Of a stretch of DNA of 41,123 bases, positions 25,848-33,370 are shown piece after piece; the stretch's first letter is position 1, and each line of letters starts with the position of its first letter. Source of the DNA: Bacteroidia bacterium (lineage in GTDB: Bacteria > Bacteroidota > Bacteroidia > Bacteroidales > Bacteroidaceae); contig RZZX01000012.1 in assembly GCA_009929715.1 (NCBI GenBank), positions 1-41,123 on the forward strand, given 5' to 3'. Below the pieces are notes generated by a model. The model saw only the letters and a program-made list of their open reading frames with translations. It had not been told where the DNA came from and ran no database searches. The translations under genes and the position numbers were made by a program.

Positions 25848-27839
25848 ATGAAAAACAGACTACTCCTCTTACTTTGCTGCTTTTGTAGCTTTTCGTGGAC
25901 TCAGGCAAAGGACTTTCTATTGAAGTCGCCTAATAACAAAATTGTACTTCAGGTGAATCTGGATGATGCTATTCGCTATCGCGTTAGTTGTCAGGGTGTC
26001 TCGGTTTTAGAACCTTCGGCTTTGTCGCTAACGTTGGCCGATGGCACCGTTTTAGGGGCTCATCCGCGTTTGCAACATGCACGTCGCTCAAGTGTGAACA
26101 CCCTTGTGCCTGCGGTGGCTTATCGGAAGAAGGAGGTCAACAACCGGTATAACGAATTAGTCCTTACTTTTAAAGGTGGCTATATTGTTCAGTTTAGAGC
26201 ATATGATGAAGGAGTGGCTTACCGCTTCAACTTGCATTTAAAATCAAATGAAGTGGTTATTAAGGATGAACAGTGTGAATACAACTGGAAAGAGGATCAT
26301 CCAGTCTATTATGCGCCTGTATATAGAAATGGTACCATCGAACAGCAATTCTCCAATTCGTTTGAGAACAGATACAGTCATGCACCGCTGACTCAGATAA
26401 AAAAAGACAAACTGCTCTTTTTACCCCTTCTTGTGGAGCTGCCTGAAAACATGAAAGCGTGCATCACAGAGGTTAATCAATTTGCTTATCCGGGCATGTA
26501 TCTGCAGAACTTCGAATCCAAAACCGGGTTGAAATCACTTTTCGCACCTTATCCGAAAGAGATGAAGCAAGGCGGGCACAACAATTTGCAGTTGTTGGTT
26601 CAGTCGCGTGAAGCGTTTATCGCTAAGGTAGCTGGACAACGGGCATTGCCTTGGCGTGCCATGGCCCTGTCTATGACCGATAAAGAGATGGCCGATAACG
26701 ATTTAGTCTTTTGTTTGGCCGATGAGACTCGTCTCACAGATACCTCATGGATTAAGCCGGGGAAAGTGGCTTGGGATTGGTGGAACGACTGGAACATCTC
26801 TGGGGTTGATTTTAAATCGGGTGTCAATAATGAAACGTATCGGTATTACATCGATTTTGCTTCTAAATATGGCATTGAGTATGTGATTCTCGATGAAGGA
26901 TGGGCTGTTAATCTGAAAGCCGACATGATGCAGGTGGTTCCGGAAATCGATTTGAAAGGACTGATCGATTATGCGGCTTCTAAGCACGTTGGTATTATTT
27001 TGTGGGGTGGTTATCAGGCTATGGACAAAGATATGGATCTGGTTTGCAAGCATTATGCTGCGATGGGTGTGAAGGGCTTTAAAGTCGATTTTATGGATCG
27101 GGATGATCAGTTGGCTGTGGAGTTCTACAACCGCATGGCCGAAACAGCTGCAAAATATAAGCTGATGATCGATTTCCACGGAGCGTTCAAGCCGAGTGGA
27201 TTGAACCGGACCTATCCGAATGTGATTAATTACGAGGGTGTTTACGGTTTAGAGCAGATGAAGTGGGAACCAGAAGGTGATCAAGTAACCTATGATGTGA
27301 CGTTACCTTTTATCCGTCAGGTAGCCGGTCCGATAGATTATACGCAGGGAGCCATGCGCAATGCTACCAAGCAAAATTACTACCCTTGTTATAATGAACC
27401 GATGAGCCAAGGGACACGTTGCCATCAATTGGCAGAATATATTGTGTTTGAATCTCCTCTGAATATGCTTTGCGACAGTCCATCGGCTTACCAAAAGGAA
27501 CCGGATTATACCCGTTTCTTAACTTCTATACCGACGGTTTGGGACGAAACAAAGCAATTGGACGGTCGGGTGGCCAATTATGTGGTCACAGCACGCCGGA
27601 AGGGTACTGATTGGTATATCGGTGGATTAAACAACTGGGATGCCCGTGAAATAACGGTCGACCTCTCCTTTATCTCTGATTACCAAAATTATCGGATTGA
27701 GTTATTTCGTGATGGCATAAATGCACACCGCATAGCTAGTGATTACGCTTATTGCCCTGAGGTTTCTTCTGCCAACGGGATACTAAAGGTTTTGATGCAA
27801 CCTGGTGGAGGTTTTTTGCTTAAGCTAACGAAGAAGTAA
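25848..27839 (+). CDS. GH97 glycoside hydrolase, retaining (alpha-galactosidase-like) type
   Basis: This family-97 glycosidase hydrolyses alpha-glycosidic bonds and is exported by a signal peptide (LLLLLCCFCSFSWTQA, residues 4-20). I chose the ATG at 25848: it gives a proper signal peptide, and a frame extension to 25710 would cross the terminator and promoter. The 663-residue protein has an N-terminal beta-sandwich, then a TIM barrel (VAWDWWNDW from about residue 307, ILDEGW) and a C-terminal beta domain. Asp414 in FKVDFMDRDDQ aligns in number and context with the nucleophile Asp415 of BtGal97b (BT1871), and Glu469 in GLEQMKW with its acid/base Glu470; this is recalled numbering. It therefore looks retaining, like alpha-galactosidases, rather than like the inverting SusB. 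Monocistronic. Confidence 0.9.
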   Translation: MKNRLLLLLCCFCSFSWTQAKDFLLKSPNNKIVLQVNLDDAIRYRVSCQGVSVLEPSALSLTLADGTVLGAHPRLQHARRSSVNTLVPAVAYRKKEVNNRYNELVLTFKGGYIVQFRAYDEGVAYRFNLHLKSNEVVIKDEQCEYNWKEDHPVYYAPVYRNGTIEQQFSNSFENRYSHAPLTQIKKDKLLFLPLLVELPENMKACITEVNQFAYPGMYLQNFESKTGLKSLFAPYPKEMKQGGHNNLQLLVQSREAFIAKVAGQRALPWRAMALSMTDKEMADNDLVFCLADETRLTDTSWIKPGKVAWDWWNDWNISGVDFKSGVNNETYRYYIDFASKYGIEYVILDEGWAVNLKADMMQVVPEIDLKGLIDYAASKHVGIILWGGYQAMDKDMDLVCKHYAAMGVKGFKVDFMDRDDQLAVEFYNRMAETAAKYKLMIDFHGAFKPSGLNRTYPNVINYEGVYGLEQMKWEPEGDQVTYDVTLPFIRQVAGPIDYTQGAMRNATKQNYYPCYNEPMSQGTRCHQLAEYIVFESPLNMLCDSPSAYQKEPDYTRFLTSIPTVWDETKQLDGRVANYVVTARRKGTDWYIGGLNNWDAREITVDLSFISDYQNYRIELFRDGINAHRIASDYAYCPEVSSANGILKVLMQPGGGFLLKLTKK

Positions 27840-27861
27840 GTACTCTTTTGATACCCCATGT

Positions 27862-27909
27862 GGTTGGCTTATCACTGCTTCAAAGCAGAGATAAGCCAAC
27901 CGCTTTTTT
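27862..27909 (+). terminator. Terminator of GH97
   Basis: Arms GGTTGGCTTATC (27862-27873) and GATAAGCCAACC (27890-27901) hold an inner hairpin (GCTT/AAGC) and are followed by GCTTTTTT. The T-run also holds the -33 element of the next gene. Confidence 0.88.
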
Positions 27910-27937
27910 GTAGTCTGCTCAAAAAAGACTACTTTTG
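27907..27937 (+). promoter_or_regulatory. Sulfatase promoter (TTTG - 19 nt - TACTTTTG)
   Basis: A -33 TTTG (27907-27910) and a -7 TACTTTTG (27930-27937) with a 19-nt spacer give the best match to the Bacteroidetes promoter consensus in the window. The -33 lies at the tail of the GH97 terminator. The ATG follows at 28001. Confidence 0.65.
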
Positions 27938-28000
27938 CATCATTAGCTAAAAAATACAATCTTTAGTACTATACTTACACTAAAAACAACCTGCTATAAA

Positions 28001-29527
28001 ATGAAGAAAAGCACCTTGTTATTCTCAGCTTTGATGGCCACACCACTTGTGGCTATTGCCTCTAAAACTCAATCACAGAAGCCAAACATCATTTTTATTT
28101 TAGCCGATGATTTAGGTTATGGTGATCTATCTGGATTAAATCCAGGAAGTAAGATTCAGACACCTAATATTGATCGAATGATGCAGGAAGGAGTCTGTTT
28201 TACGGATGCACATTCTCCTTCGGCAGTCAGTACACCCACTCGATACGGTATTTTAACGGGACGTTATTGTTGGCGTTCTTCACTCAAATCGGATGTGCTT
28301 TTTGGTTATGATAAACCATTTATGACTGAGAATCAAAGTACTATACCTTCGGTTTTACGCCAAATGAATTATAAAACAGCCGGCATCGGGAAATGGCATT
28401 TGGGATGGGTATGGGCTAATGTGGATGCGGGAGCTGATCAAGTAGATTTCACAAAACCGATAACTCAAGGACCTACCACACGTGGGTTTGATTATTTTTA
28501 TGGCATTTCCGGTTCACTCGATATGGCACCGTATGTTTACGTCGAGAATGATCAGGTAACTGCCTTGCCCGATCGAGAAACAGAAGATAGCGGTCTCAAA
28601 TTCTGGCGGAAAGGTCCTACCGGTAGTGATTTTGATCATGAAGATTGTTTGCCTAATTTCACTCGTCGTGTTCAGCAGTATATTCGAAAAAACGCTCATG
28701 GTAATCAACCCTTTTTTTTATATTATGCTCTTCCGGCTCCTCATACTCCCATTCTTCCCGTAAAAGCCTTTCAAGGAAAATCAGGACTAACACCTTATGG
28801 CGATTTTGTTCTAATGGTCGATTGGATGGTGGGAGAGATTATCCGTACGGTTAAAGAAGCCGGCATTGATAAGGAAACACTTATTGTCTTTACCTCCGAC
28901 AATGGATGCAGTCCGGGGGCTGATATCCAGAATTTGCAAGCACGTGGGCATGAACCGAGCTATATCTATCGCGGTCAAAAAGCTGATCTATTTGATGGTG
29001 GACACCGCATCCCCTGTGTGGTTCGTTGGCCAGGCAAAGTGCAATCATACACGGTTACACAACCGGTATGTCTGACAGATTTTTTTGCAACGTTTGCTGA
29101 GATAGCCGATTATAAGATGAAGCCATCAGATGGAGTAGATAGTTATAGTTTATGGCCTCTTTTAAAGACTAAAGGTAGCAAAGTAAAAGTACGTGAAACA
29201 ATTGTACATCATTCCATTAATGGTGAATTTAGTATTCGTAAGGGAAATTGGAAATTACTAATCTCGCCAAGTTCGGGTGGCTGGAGTTTTCCTCTTCCTA
29301 ATGATAAGAAAACATTAGAATATCTTCCTTCGATACAACTTTATAATCTAGCTGTCGATCCAAGTGAGAAAGTGAATGTCTATGCTCATTATCCACAAGT
29401 GGTAAGTGAATTAAAGGCATTAATGGCATCGTGCATTCGTCAAGGAAGGAGTACGCCTGGTGAAAAACAAGAGAATGATCCATGTGGTAAAATATGGAAA
29501 CAAATAGATTGGATGAAAGGCTTGTGA
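28001..29527 (+). CDS. Secreted sulfatase (S1 family, Ser-type formylglycine site)
   Basis: This exported sulfatase cleaves sulfate esters from carbohydrates. A signal peptide covers residues 1-20. The metal site starts with ADDLGYGD (Asp36-Asp37). The sulfatase signature is SAVSTPTRYGILTGRY, with Ser77 in S-x-P-x-R as the formylglycine precursor, so maturation would need an anaerobic radical-SAM sulfatase maturase (anSME), not present in the window. FTSDNGC supplies the later metal ligand Asp-Asn, and HTPILP and GKWHLG are further conserved positions. At 508 residues it is typical in length. Substrate sulfate position and glycan are unknown. It has its own promoter but follows GH97, so a role in sulfated glycan or mucin use is plausible. 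No lipobox was seen. Confidence 0.92.
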   Translation: MKKSTLLFSALMATPLVAIASKTQSQKPNIIFILADDLGYGDLSGLNPGSKIQTPNIDRMMQEGVCFTDAHSPSAVSTPTRYGILTGRYCWRSSLKSDVLFGYDKPFMTENQSTIPSVLRQMNYKTAGIGKWHLGWVWANVDAGADQVDFTKPITQGPTTRGFDYFYGISGSLDMAPYVYVENDQVTALPDRETEDSGLKFWRKGPTGSDFDHEDCLPNFTRRVQQYIRKNAHGNQPFFLYYALPAPHTPILPVKAFQGKSGLTPYGDFVLMVDWMVGEIIRTVKEAGIDKETLIVFTSDNGCSPGADIQNLQARGHEPSYIYRGQKADLFDGGHRIPCVVRWPGKVQSYTVTQPVCLTDFFATFAEIADYKMKPSDGVDSYSLWPLLKTKGSKVKVRETIVHHSINGEFSIRKGNWKLLISPSSGGWSFPLPNDKKTLEYLPSIQLYNLAVDPSEKVNVYAHYPQVVSELKALMASCIRQGRSTPGEKQENDPCGKIWKQIDWMKGL

Positions 29528-29663
29528 ATCTCACCAGGCTATTTATTATGTTGCATTATAACATGCAGCTTCTTTCTAAAATAATTGTATAGTTGGCGTA
29601 ATTAGACTATTTTCGTAGCGAAATTTACGTGAGATTGATAATAAACAGGAGAAAAAATAACAA

Positions 29664-30065
29664 ATGAAGAGTAAAAAGCAGATCTACAGAGAGAATAACC
29701 GTCGTTTTTTTAAAGAGAATAGAAGTAATCCGGATGTAAAAGAATTACCTAGTGGATTACAATATCGAGTGATAAAGATGGGTGAGGGGGTAATTCCGCA
29801 ATCGACCTCTTTGGTGCATGTTTACTATAGCGGTTCGTTTGTCGATGGTAAAGTGTTTGAAAGTAATTTAAACGATCCATTTCCTGGTCTTTTTCGTGTA
29901 TTCGATGTGATAGAAGGATGGAAAGAGATACTTCAACTGATGCCTCAGGGCTCAGAGTTTGAAATAGTAGTCCCTTATGAACTCGGTTATGGTAAGCGTG
30001 TCGATGGAAATATTCCAGGTTATAGCACATTGATTTTTCAGATCCAGTTAGTGAAAGTTGAATAA
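29664..30065 (+). CDS. FKBP-type peptidyl-prolyl cis-trans isomerase
   Basis: This small 133-residue FKBP speeds cis-trans isomerisation of prolyl bonds to aid folding. The fold spans about residues 35-132: the entry LPSGLQYRVIKMGEG, the conserved VHVYYSGSFVDGKVFESN, the FRVFDVIEGWKEILQLMPQGS stretch and PYELGYGKR followed by STLIFQIQLVKVE. The N-terminus is highly basic and has no signal peptide, so it should be cytoplasmic. A GGAG precedes the ATG by about 13 nt. The next gene starts 24 nt after the stop and is likely cotranscribed. Some key drug-binding aromatic residues look substituted, so activity may differ from classic FKBPs. Confidence 0.88.
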   Translation: MKSKKQIYRENNRRFFKENRSNPDVKELPSGLQYRVIKMGEGVIPQSTSLVHVYYSGSFVDGKVFESNLNDPFPGLFRVFDVIEGWKEILQLMPQGSEFEIVVPYELGYGKRVDGNIPGYSTLIFQIQLVKVE

Positions 30066-30088
30066 GCAGTTCTTTGGTAGGATATAAC

Positions 30089-30655
30089 ATGAGAAGTCAA
30101 TACCCAAAAGATTTTTTTGTTCGCTATGAGGAGAACCTCAAGCAACAATTACTGGTACAGGGAACAAAAGCTGGTTGGCTCAGTGGACAGTTGATGGAGG
30201 CCGAAGAGCTCGATTTGAAATGGAAAGAGATAGCGCCAGAGTACATGGTCGATGCGGTACCTGAAATAGTACATTACCCCATGGTCTCTATTGCATGGGC
30301 CGGTTATATCGGCCTAGCTATGGGGCATCTCTGGGATAAGGATTGGAGCCGTTATGAAGCACGCACCGATCTTTATGAGATGTTTAGTTCTCCGCGTGGT
30401 TTCGATGCCATGGATGAGTACATTGTTGAAGAGATTCTCGGATTGTCACTTGATAGCCCCGCTTATAAAACTTTAGAGGGTGCTTTACAAAGTCTTTCCG
30501 AAACCGCTTTAACGATGATCCGACATGAACACATCGGACCTCAAACCACCGATGCTTTTCATATCTATTCACATACCGTGAGAGTGATGTATAAACTCGG
30601 TGTGGCAATGGAACTTCGGCGGTTAGGATACAACTATGTGAAAACAAAGATTTAA
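30089..30655 (+). CDS. Conserved hypothetical protein next to FKBP
   Basis: I do not recognise the family. The 188-residue protein (ATG at 30089 preferred over a TTG at 30074) is mostly helical, acidic-basic mixed and has no signal peptide or strong membrane helix. A mildly hydrophobic stretch at about residues 68-84 (SIAWAGYIGLAMGHLWDKDW) stands out, as does a histidine-rich segment near 152-168 (HEHIGPQ...HIYSHTV). The start follows the FKBP stop by 23 nt and an AGGA lies upstream, so they form a two-gene operon ending at a strong terminator. Similar proteins seem widespread next to FKBP in Bacteroidales, from memory. Confidence 0.75.
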   Translation: MRSQYPKDFFVRYEENLKQQLLVQGTKAGWLSGQLMEAEELDLKWKEIAPEYMVDAVPEIVHYPMVSIAWAGYIGLAMGHLWDKDWSRYEARTDLYEMFSSPRGFDAMDEYIVEEILGLSLDSPAYKTLEGALQSLSETALTMIRHEHIGPQTTDAFHIYSHTVRVMYKLGVAMELRRLGYNYVKTKI

Positions 30656-30685
30656 ACCTCTTTTCTCAGATCGGAATAGAGTTTT

Positions 30686-30719
30686 AAAAAGGGGAAAGCA
30701 TTTGTGCTTTCCCCTTTTT
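30686..30719 (+). terminator. Terminator of the FKBP operon
   Basis: A perfect 15-bp stem AAAAAGGGGAAAGCA / TGCTTTCCCCTTTTT with a TTTG loop starts 30 nt past the hypothetical gene's stop. Confidence 0.9.
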
Positions 30720-30821
30720 AAATGAACTAAAAGTCAGATCTGTTTTTGTTTCCTTGAAATACCTATAAATGGTGATTGCAGGGGTGCAAAAAAGGTTGTT
30801 ATTTTGCCTCTCAAATAAAGA

Positions 30822-31436
30822 ATGATGCAATATCTTAAAGAGGAGAGTCAAAAACAAATTTTAATGGCTGGCGAACAGCTCTTTCTGGAGCAGGGCTTTT
30901 ATTCTACTTCCATGCGCGAAATAGCCGATTTATCGGGTGTTGGCGTGAGTAATATCTATAATTATTTTCAAGGAAAAGATGAGATATTTAGTGTTATTGT
31001 ACAACCAGTTATTAATAAACTAAATCAGCTTTTGCAAAAGCATCATGGCGATGCCGGGCCTGATATTTTAACCCTTAAATCGGGCAAATACACCCGTCAG
31101 GTGATACAAGAGTATGTGCTACTCTTGCAAAAACACGGTGGCTTACTGGAGCTACTATTTTTTCGAGCACAAGGTTCATCCTTAGAAGGTTTTAAAGACG
31201 AATTTGTCCGACACTCTACTCTGTTGGTCAAGACCTATTTCCATCGGATGAAAGAACGTTACCCGCAACTTCATACCGATATCTCAGATTTTTCTATTCA
31301 TCTACATACTGTTTGGATGTTTACTTTGTTTGAAGAACTCATTTTGAACAAAGTGAAAACCAAGGACTTTGAGCAAATTATAGAAGAGTACATTACTTTT
31401 GAAACAACTGGTTGGAGAGAACTTATGAAGATATAA
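30822..31436 (+). CDS. TetR/AcrR-family transcriptional regulator
   Basis: A 204-residue repressor-type protein. The N-terminal HTH is classic: ILMAGEQLFLEQGFYSTSMR, EIADLSGVGVSNIYNYF, QGKDEIF (residues about 12-55). The C-terminal ligand domain (residues 60-204) is helical and divergent. It precedes two ABC half-transporters on the same strand. However, a strong terminator overlaps its stop codon, so it is not simply cotranscribed with them and they must have their own promoter. It likely represses that transporter pair. The ligand is unknown. Two ATGs (30822 and 30825) are adjacent; either may be used. Confidence 0.9.
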   Translation: MMQYLKEESQKQILMAGEQLFLEQGFYSTSMREIADLSGVGVSNIYNYFQGKDEIFSVIVQPVINKLNQLLQKHHGDAGPDILTLKSGKYTRQVIQEYVLLLQKHGGLLELLFFRAQGSSLEGFKDEFVRHSTLLVKTYFHRMKERYPQLHTDISDFSIHLHTVWMFTLFEELILNKVKTKDFEQIIEEYITFETTGWRELMKI

Positions 31437-31454
31437 GTTCTCTCTTTTTTTTTT
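31415..31454 (+). terminator. Terminator overlapping the tetR stop codon
   Basis: A 12-bp stem GAGAGAACTTAT / ATAAGTTCTCTC is followed by ten T residues (31445-31454). The TAA stop of tetR (31434-31436) lies in the 3' arm. Confidence 0.9.
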
Positions 31455-31570
31455 GAATGAAATAGACTATTGTTCGTTTTTAAATAAAAAATAATGAAAA
31501 GGAAAAAGTATCAAACAGTAGAGAAAAAGGTCTTTCAACCAACGTTATTCTCTCTAAAATCTTAAGAAAC

Positions 31571-33364
31571 ATGAGTAAAAGAAAAAAAGGAATCTCACGT
31601 CTGTTCGAAATAGCAGGTGAAAAAAAAGGGCTACTGCTTCTGTCCAGTGTCTTATCGGCTTGTAGTGCCTTATGTATGCTTACCCCATATTGGGCAGTGT
31701 ATCGTATTTTAAATGAATTGTTGCTTCATGCTGGCGATTTAGGACAAATTAGTCGGCCAGTTTTAATCTATTGGGGGTGGACCGCTTTTTTCGGGTTGAT
31801 AGGCGGTCTTTTATTGCTTTATGCGGGTTTAATGGCCTCACATGTGGCCGCTTTTCGCATTCTTTATGGGTTGCGCATGCGGTTGTCTGAACACATCGGC
31901 AGACTCTCGTTGGGTTATCTCAACGGTACATCAACTGGTGCCATTAAAAAGATTATGGAAAAGAATGTTGAGAAAATAGAGAACTTCATCGCACATACCA
32001 TCCCTGATCTAGTCAATGTAGCCGTTACTGTGATACTGATGTTTGCGATCTTCTTCTCACTCAACGGCTGGTTGGCTGTAGTCTGCTTAGTAGCTATCAC
32101 GATAAGCTTAGGCTTGCAGTTTCTCAACTTTATGGGTCCCAAAGCAAAAGAGTTTACTAAATACTATTTCGATACGCAGGAACAGATGAGCGCTTCTGCC
32201 GTACAATACGTTCGAGGGATGCCTGTTGTGAAAATATTTGGTCAGAGTGTACAGTCATTCAGGCACTTTTACAACGAGATAACAGCTTATAAAACATGGT
32301 CTTTAAAAGTGTGCGACACCTATCAGCCAGGTATGCTAGCCTTTACTGTGTTGCTTAACTCGCTCGTAACCTTCATTCTGCCCATCGGGTTATTATTACT
32401 GAGCAAAGATCCACAAAACATCACATTGGCTGCCGTCTACCTCTTTTTTATTATTATGGGTCCTGGAGTGGTATCGCCTGTTTATAAATTAATGTACCTT
32501 GGCTCTGGTACTCGCGAAATCAATGAAGGGGTAGAGCGCATCGATCGAATTTTTGATGAACAACCTTTGCCAGAAACGACCCAACCGCAATACCCAACGT
32601 CTTATGACATAACCTTTAATCACGTCTCATTTGCGTATGCTGATAGCGGACAAACAACACGTACGGAAGCCCTTAGAAATATCTCGTTTGTAGCTCGTCA
32701 AGGAGAGATAACTGCTTTGGTAGGTCCCTCGGGTTCTGGTAAGTCGACTGTTGCCAATCTTATCCCACGCTTTTGGGATGTAGATCGAGGGGAGATTTCA
32801 ATCGGGGGCGTCAACATAAAATCCATACCAACCACCGAACTGATGAACATGGTTTCGTTTGTGTTTCAAGACAACTTTCTATTCTTCGATACACTTTTAG
32901 AAAATATCCGTGTAGGAGATACGAAAGCGACACGCGAAGAGGTTGTAGCAGCTGCTAAAGCCGCTCAATGTCACGACTTTATTAGTCGCCTGCCACAAGG
33001 ATACGATACTTGTATCGGCGATGCTGGTGTCTACTTGTCGGGTGGGGAAGCTCAACGCGTCTGTGTGGCGCGTGCTATATTAAAAAATGCCCCCATCTTG
33101 GTACTCGATGAAGCAACAGCTTTTGCTGATCCAGAAAACGAATATAAGATGCAGCAAGCTCTGCGTGCACTTATTAAAGGCAAAACCGTTATGATCATTG
33201 CTCATCGACTCTCATCGATCACCTCTGCAGCACAAATTGTAGTCCTGAAAGAGGGGCAATTGGTACAATGCGGTACACACCAAATGCTGAGTAAGACAGA
33301 AGGATTATATCAAAATATGTGGAATGCCTATACTGATGCTTTCCGCTGGGAACTTAAAAAATAG
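31571..33364 (+). CDS. ABC exporter-fold half-transporter (permease + ATPase), first of a pair
   Basis: This is a fused membrane-ATPase half-transporter. Six membrane helices (residues about 20-320) precede the nucleotide-binding domain with Walker A GPSGSGKST (385-393), LSGGE (489-493), Walker B LVLDEATAFADPENE and the H-loop IIAHR. The D-loop variant ATAFADPENE is typical of the YbtP/YbtQ-IrtA/IrtB group, ABC proteins with exporter fold that import siderophores, and related multidrug pairs. The partner gene starts 6 nt after the stop, so they form a heterodimer. At 597 residues it is normal in length. Siderophore import and drug export are both open; TetR control would fit either. Confidence 0.9.
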   Translation: MSKRKKGISRLFEIAGEKKGLLLLSSVLSACSALCMLTPYWAVYRILNELLLHAGDLGQISRPVLIYWGWTAFFGLIGGLLLLYAGLMASHVAAFRILYGLRMRLSEHIGRLSLGYLNGTSTGAIKKIMEKNVEKIENFIAHTIPDLVNVAVTVILMFAIFFSLNGWLAVVCLVAITISLGLQFLNFMGPKAKEFTKYYFDTQEQMSASAVQYVRGMPVVKIFGQSVQSFRHFYNEITAYKTWSLKVCDTYQPGMLAFTVLLNSLVTFILPIGLLLLSKDPQNITLAAVYLFFIIMGPGVVSPVYKLMYLGSGTREINEGVERIDRIFDEQPLPETTQPQYPTSYDITFNHVSFAYADSGQTTRTEALRNISFVARQGEITALVGPSGSGKSTVANLIPRFWDVDRGEISIGGVNIKSIPTTELMNMVSFVFQDNFLFFDTLLENIRVGDTKATREEVVAAAKAAQCHDFISRLPQGYDTCIGDAGVYLSGGEAQRVCVARAILKNAPILVLDEATAFADPENEYKMQQALRALIKGKTVMIIAHRLSSITSAAQIVVLKEGQLVQCGTHQMLSKTEGLYQNMWNAYTDAFRWELKK

Positions 33365-33370
33365 ACTGAA

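Noticed and set aside
26745-27179. 144-codon open frame on the minus strand inside GH97
   Set aside because: Antisense shadow of the GH97 catalytic domain.
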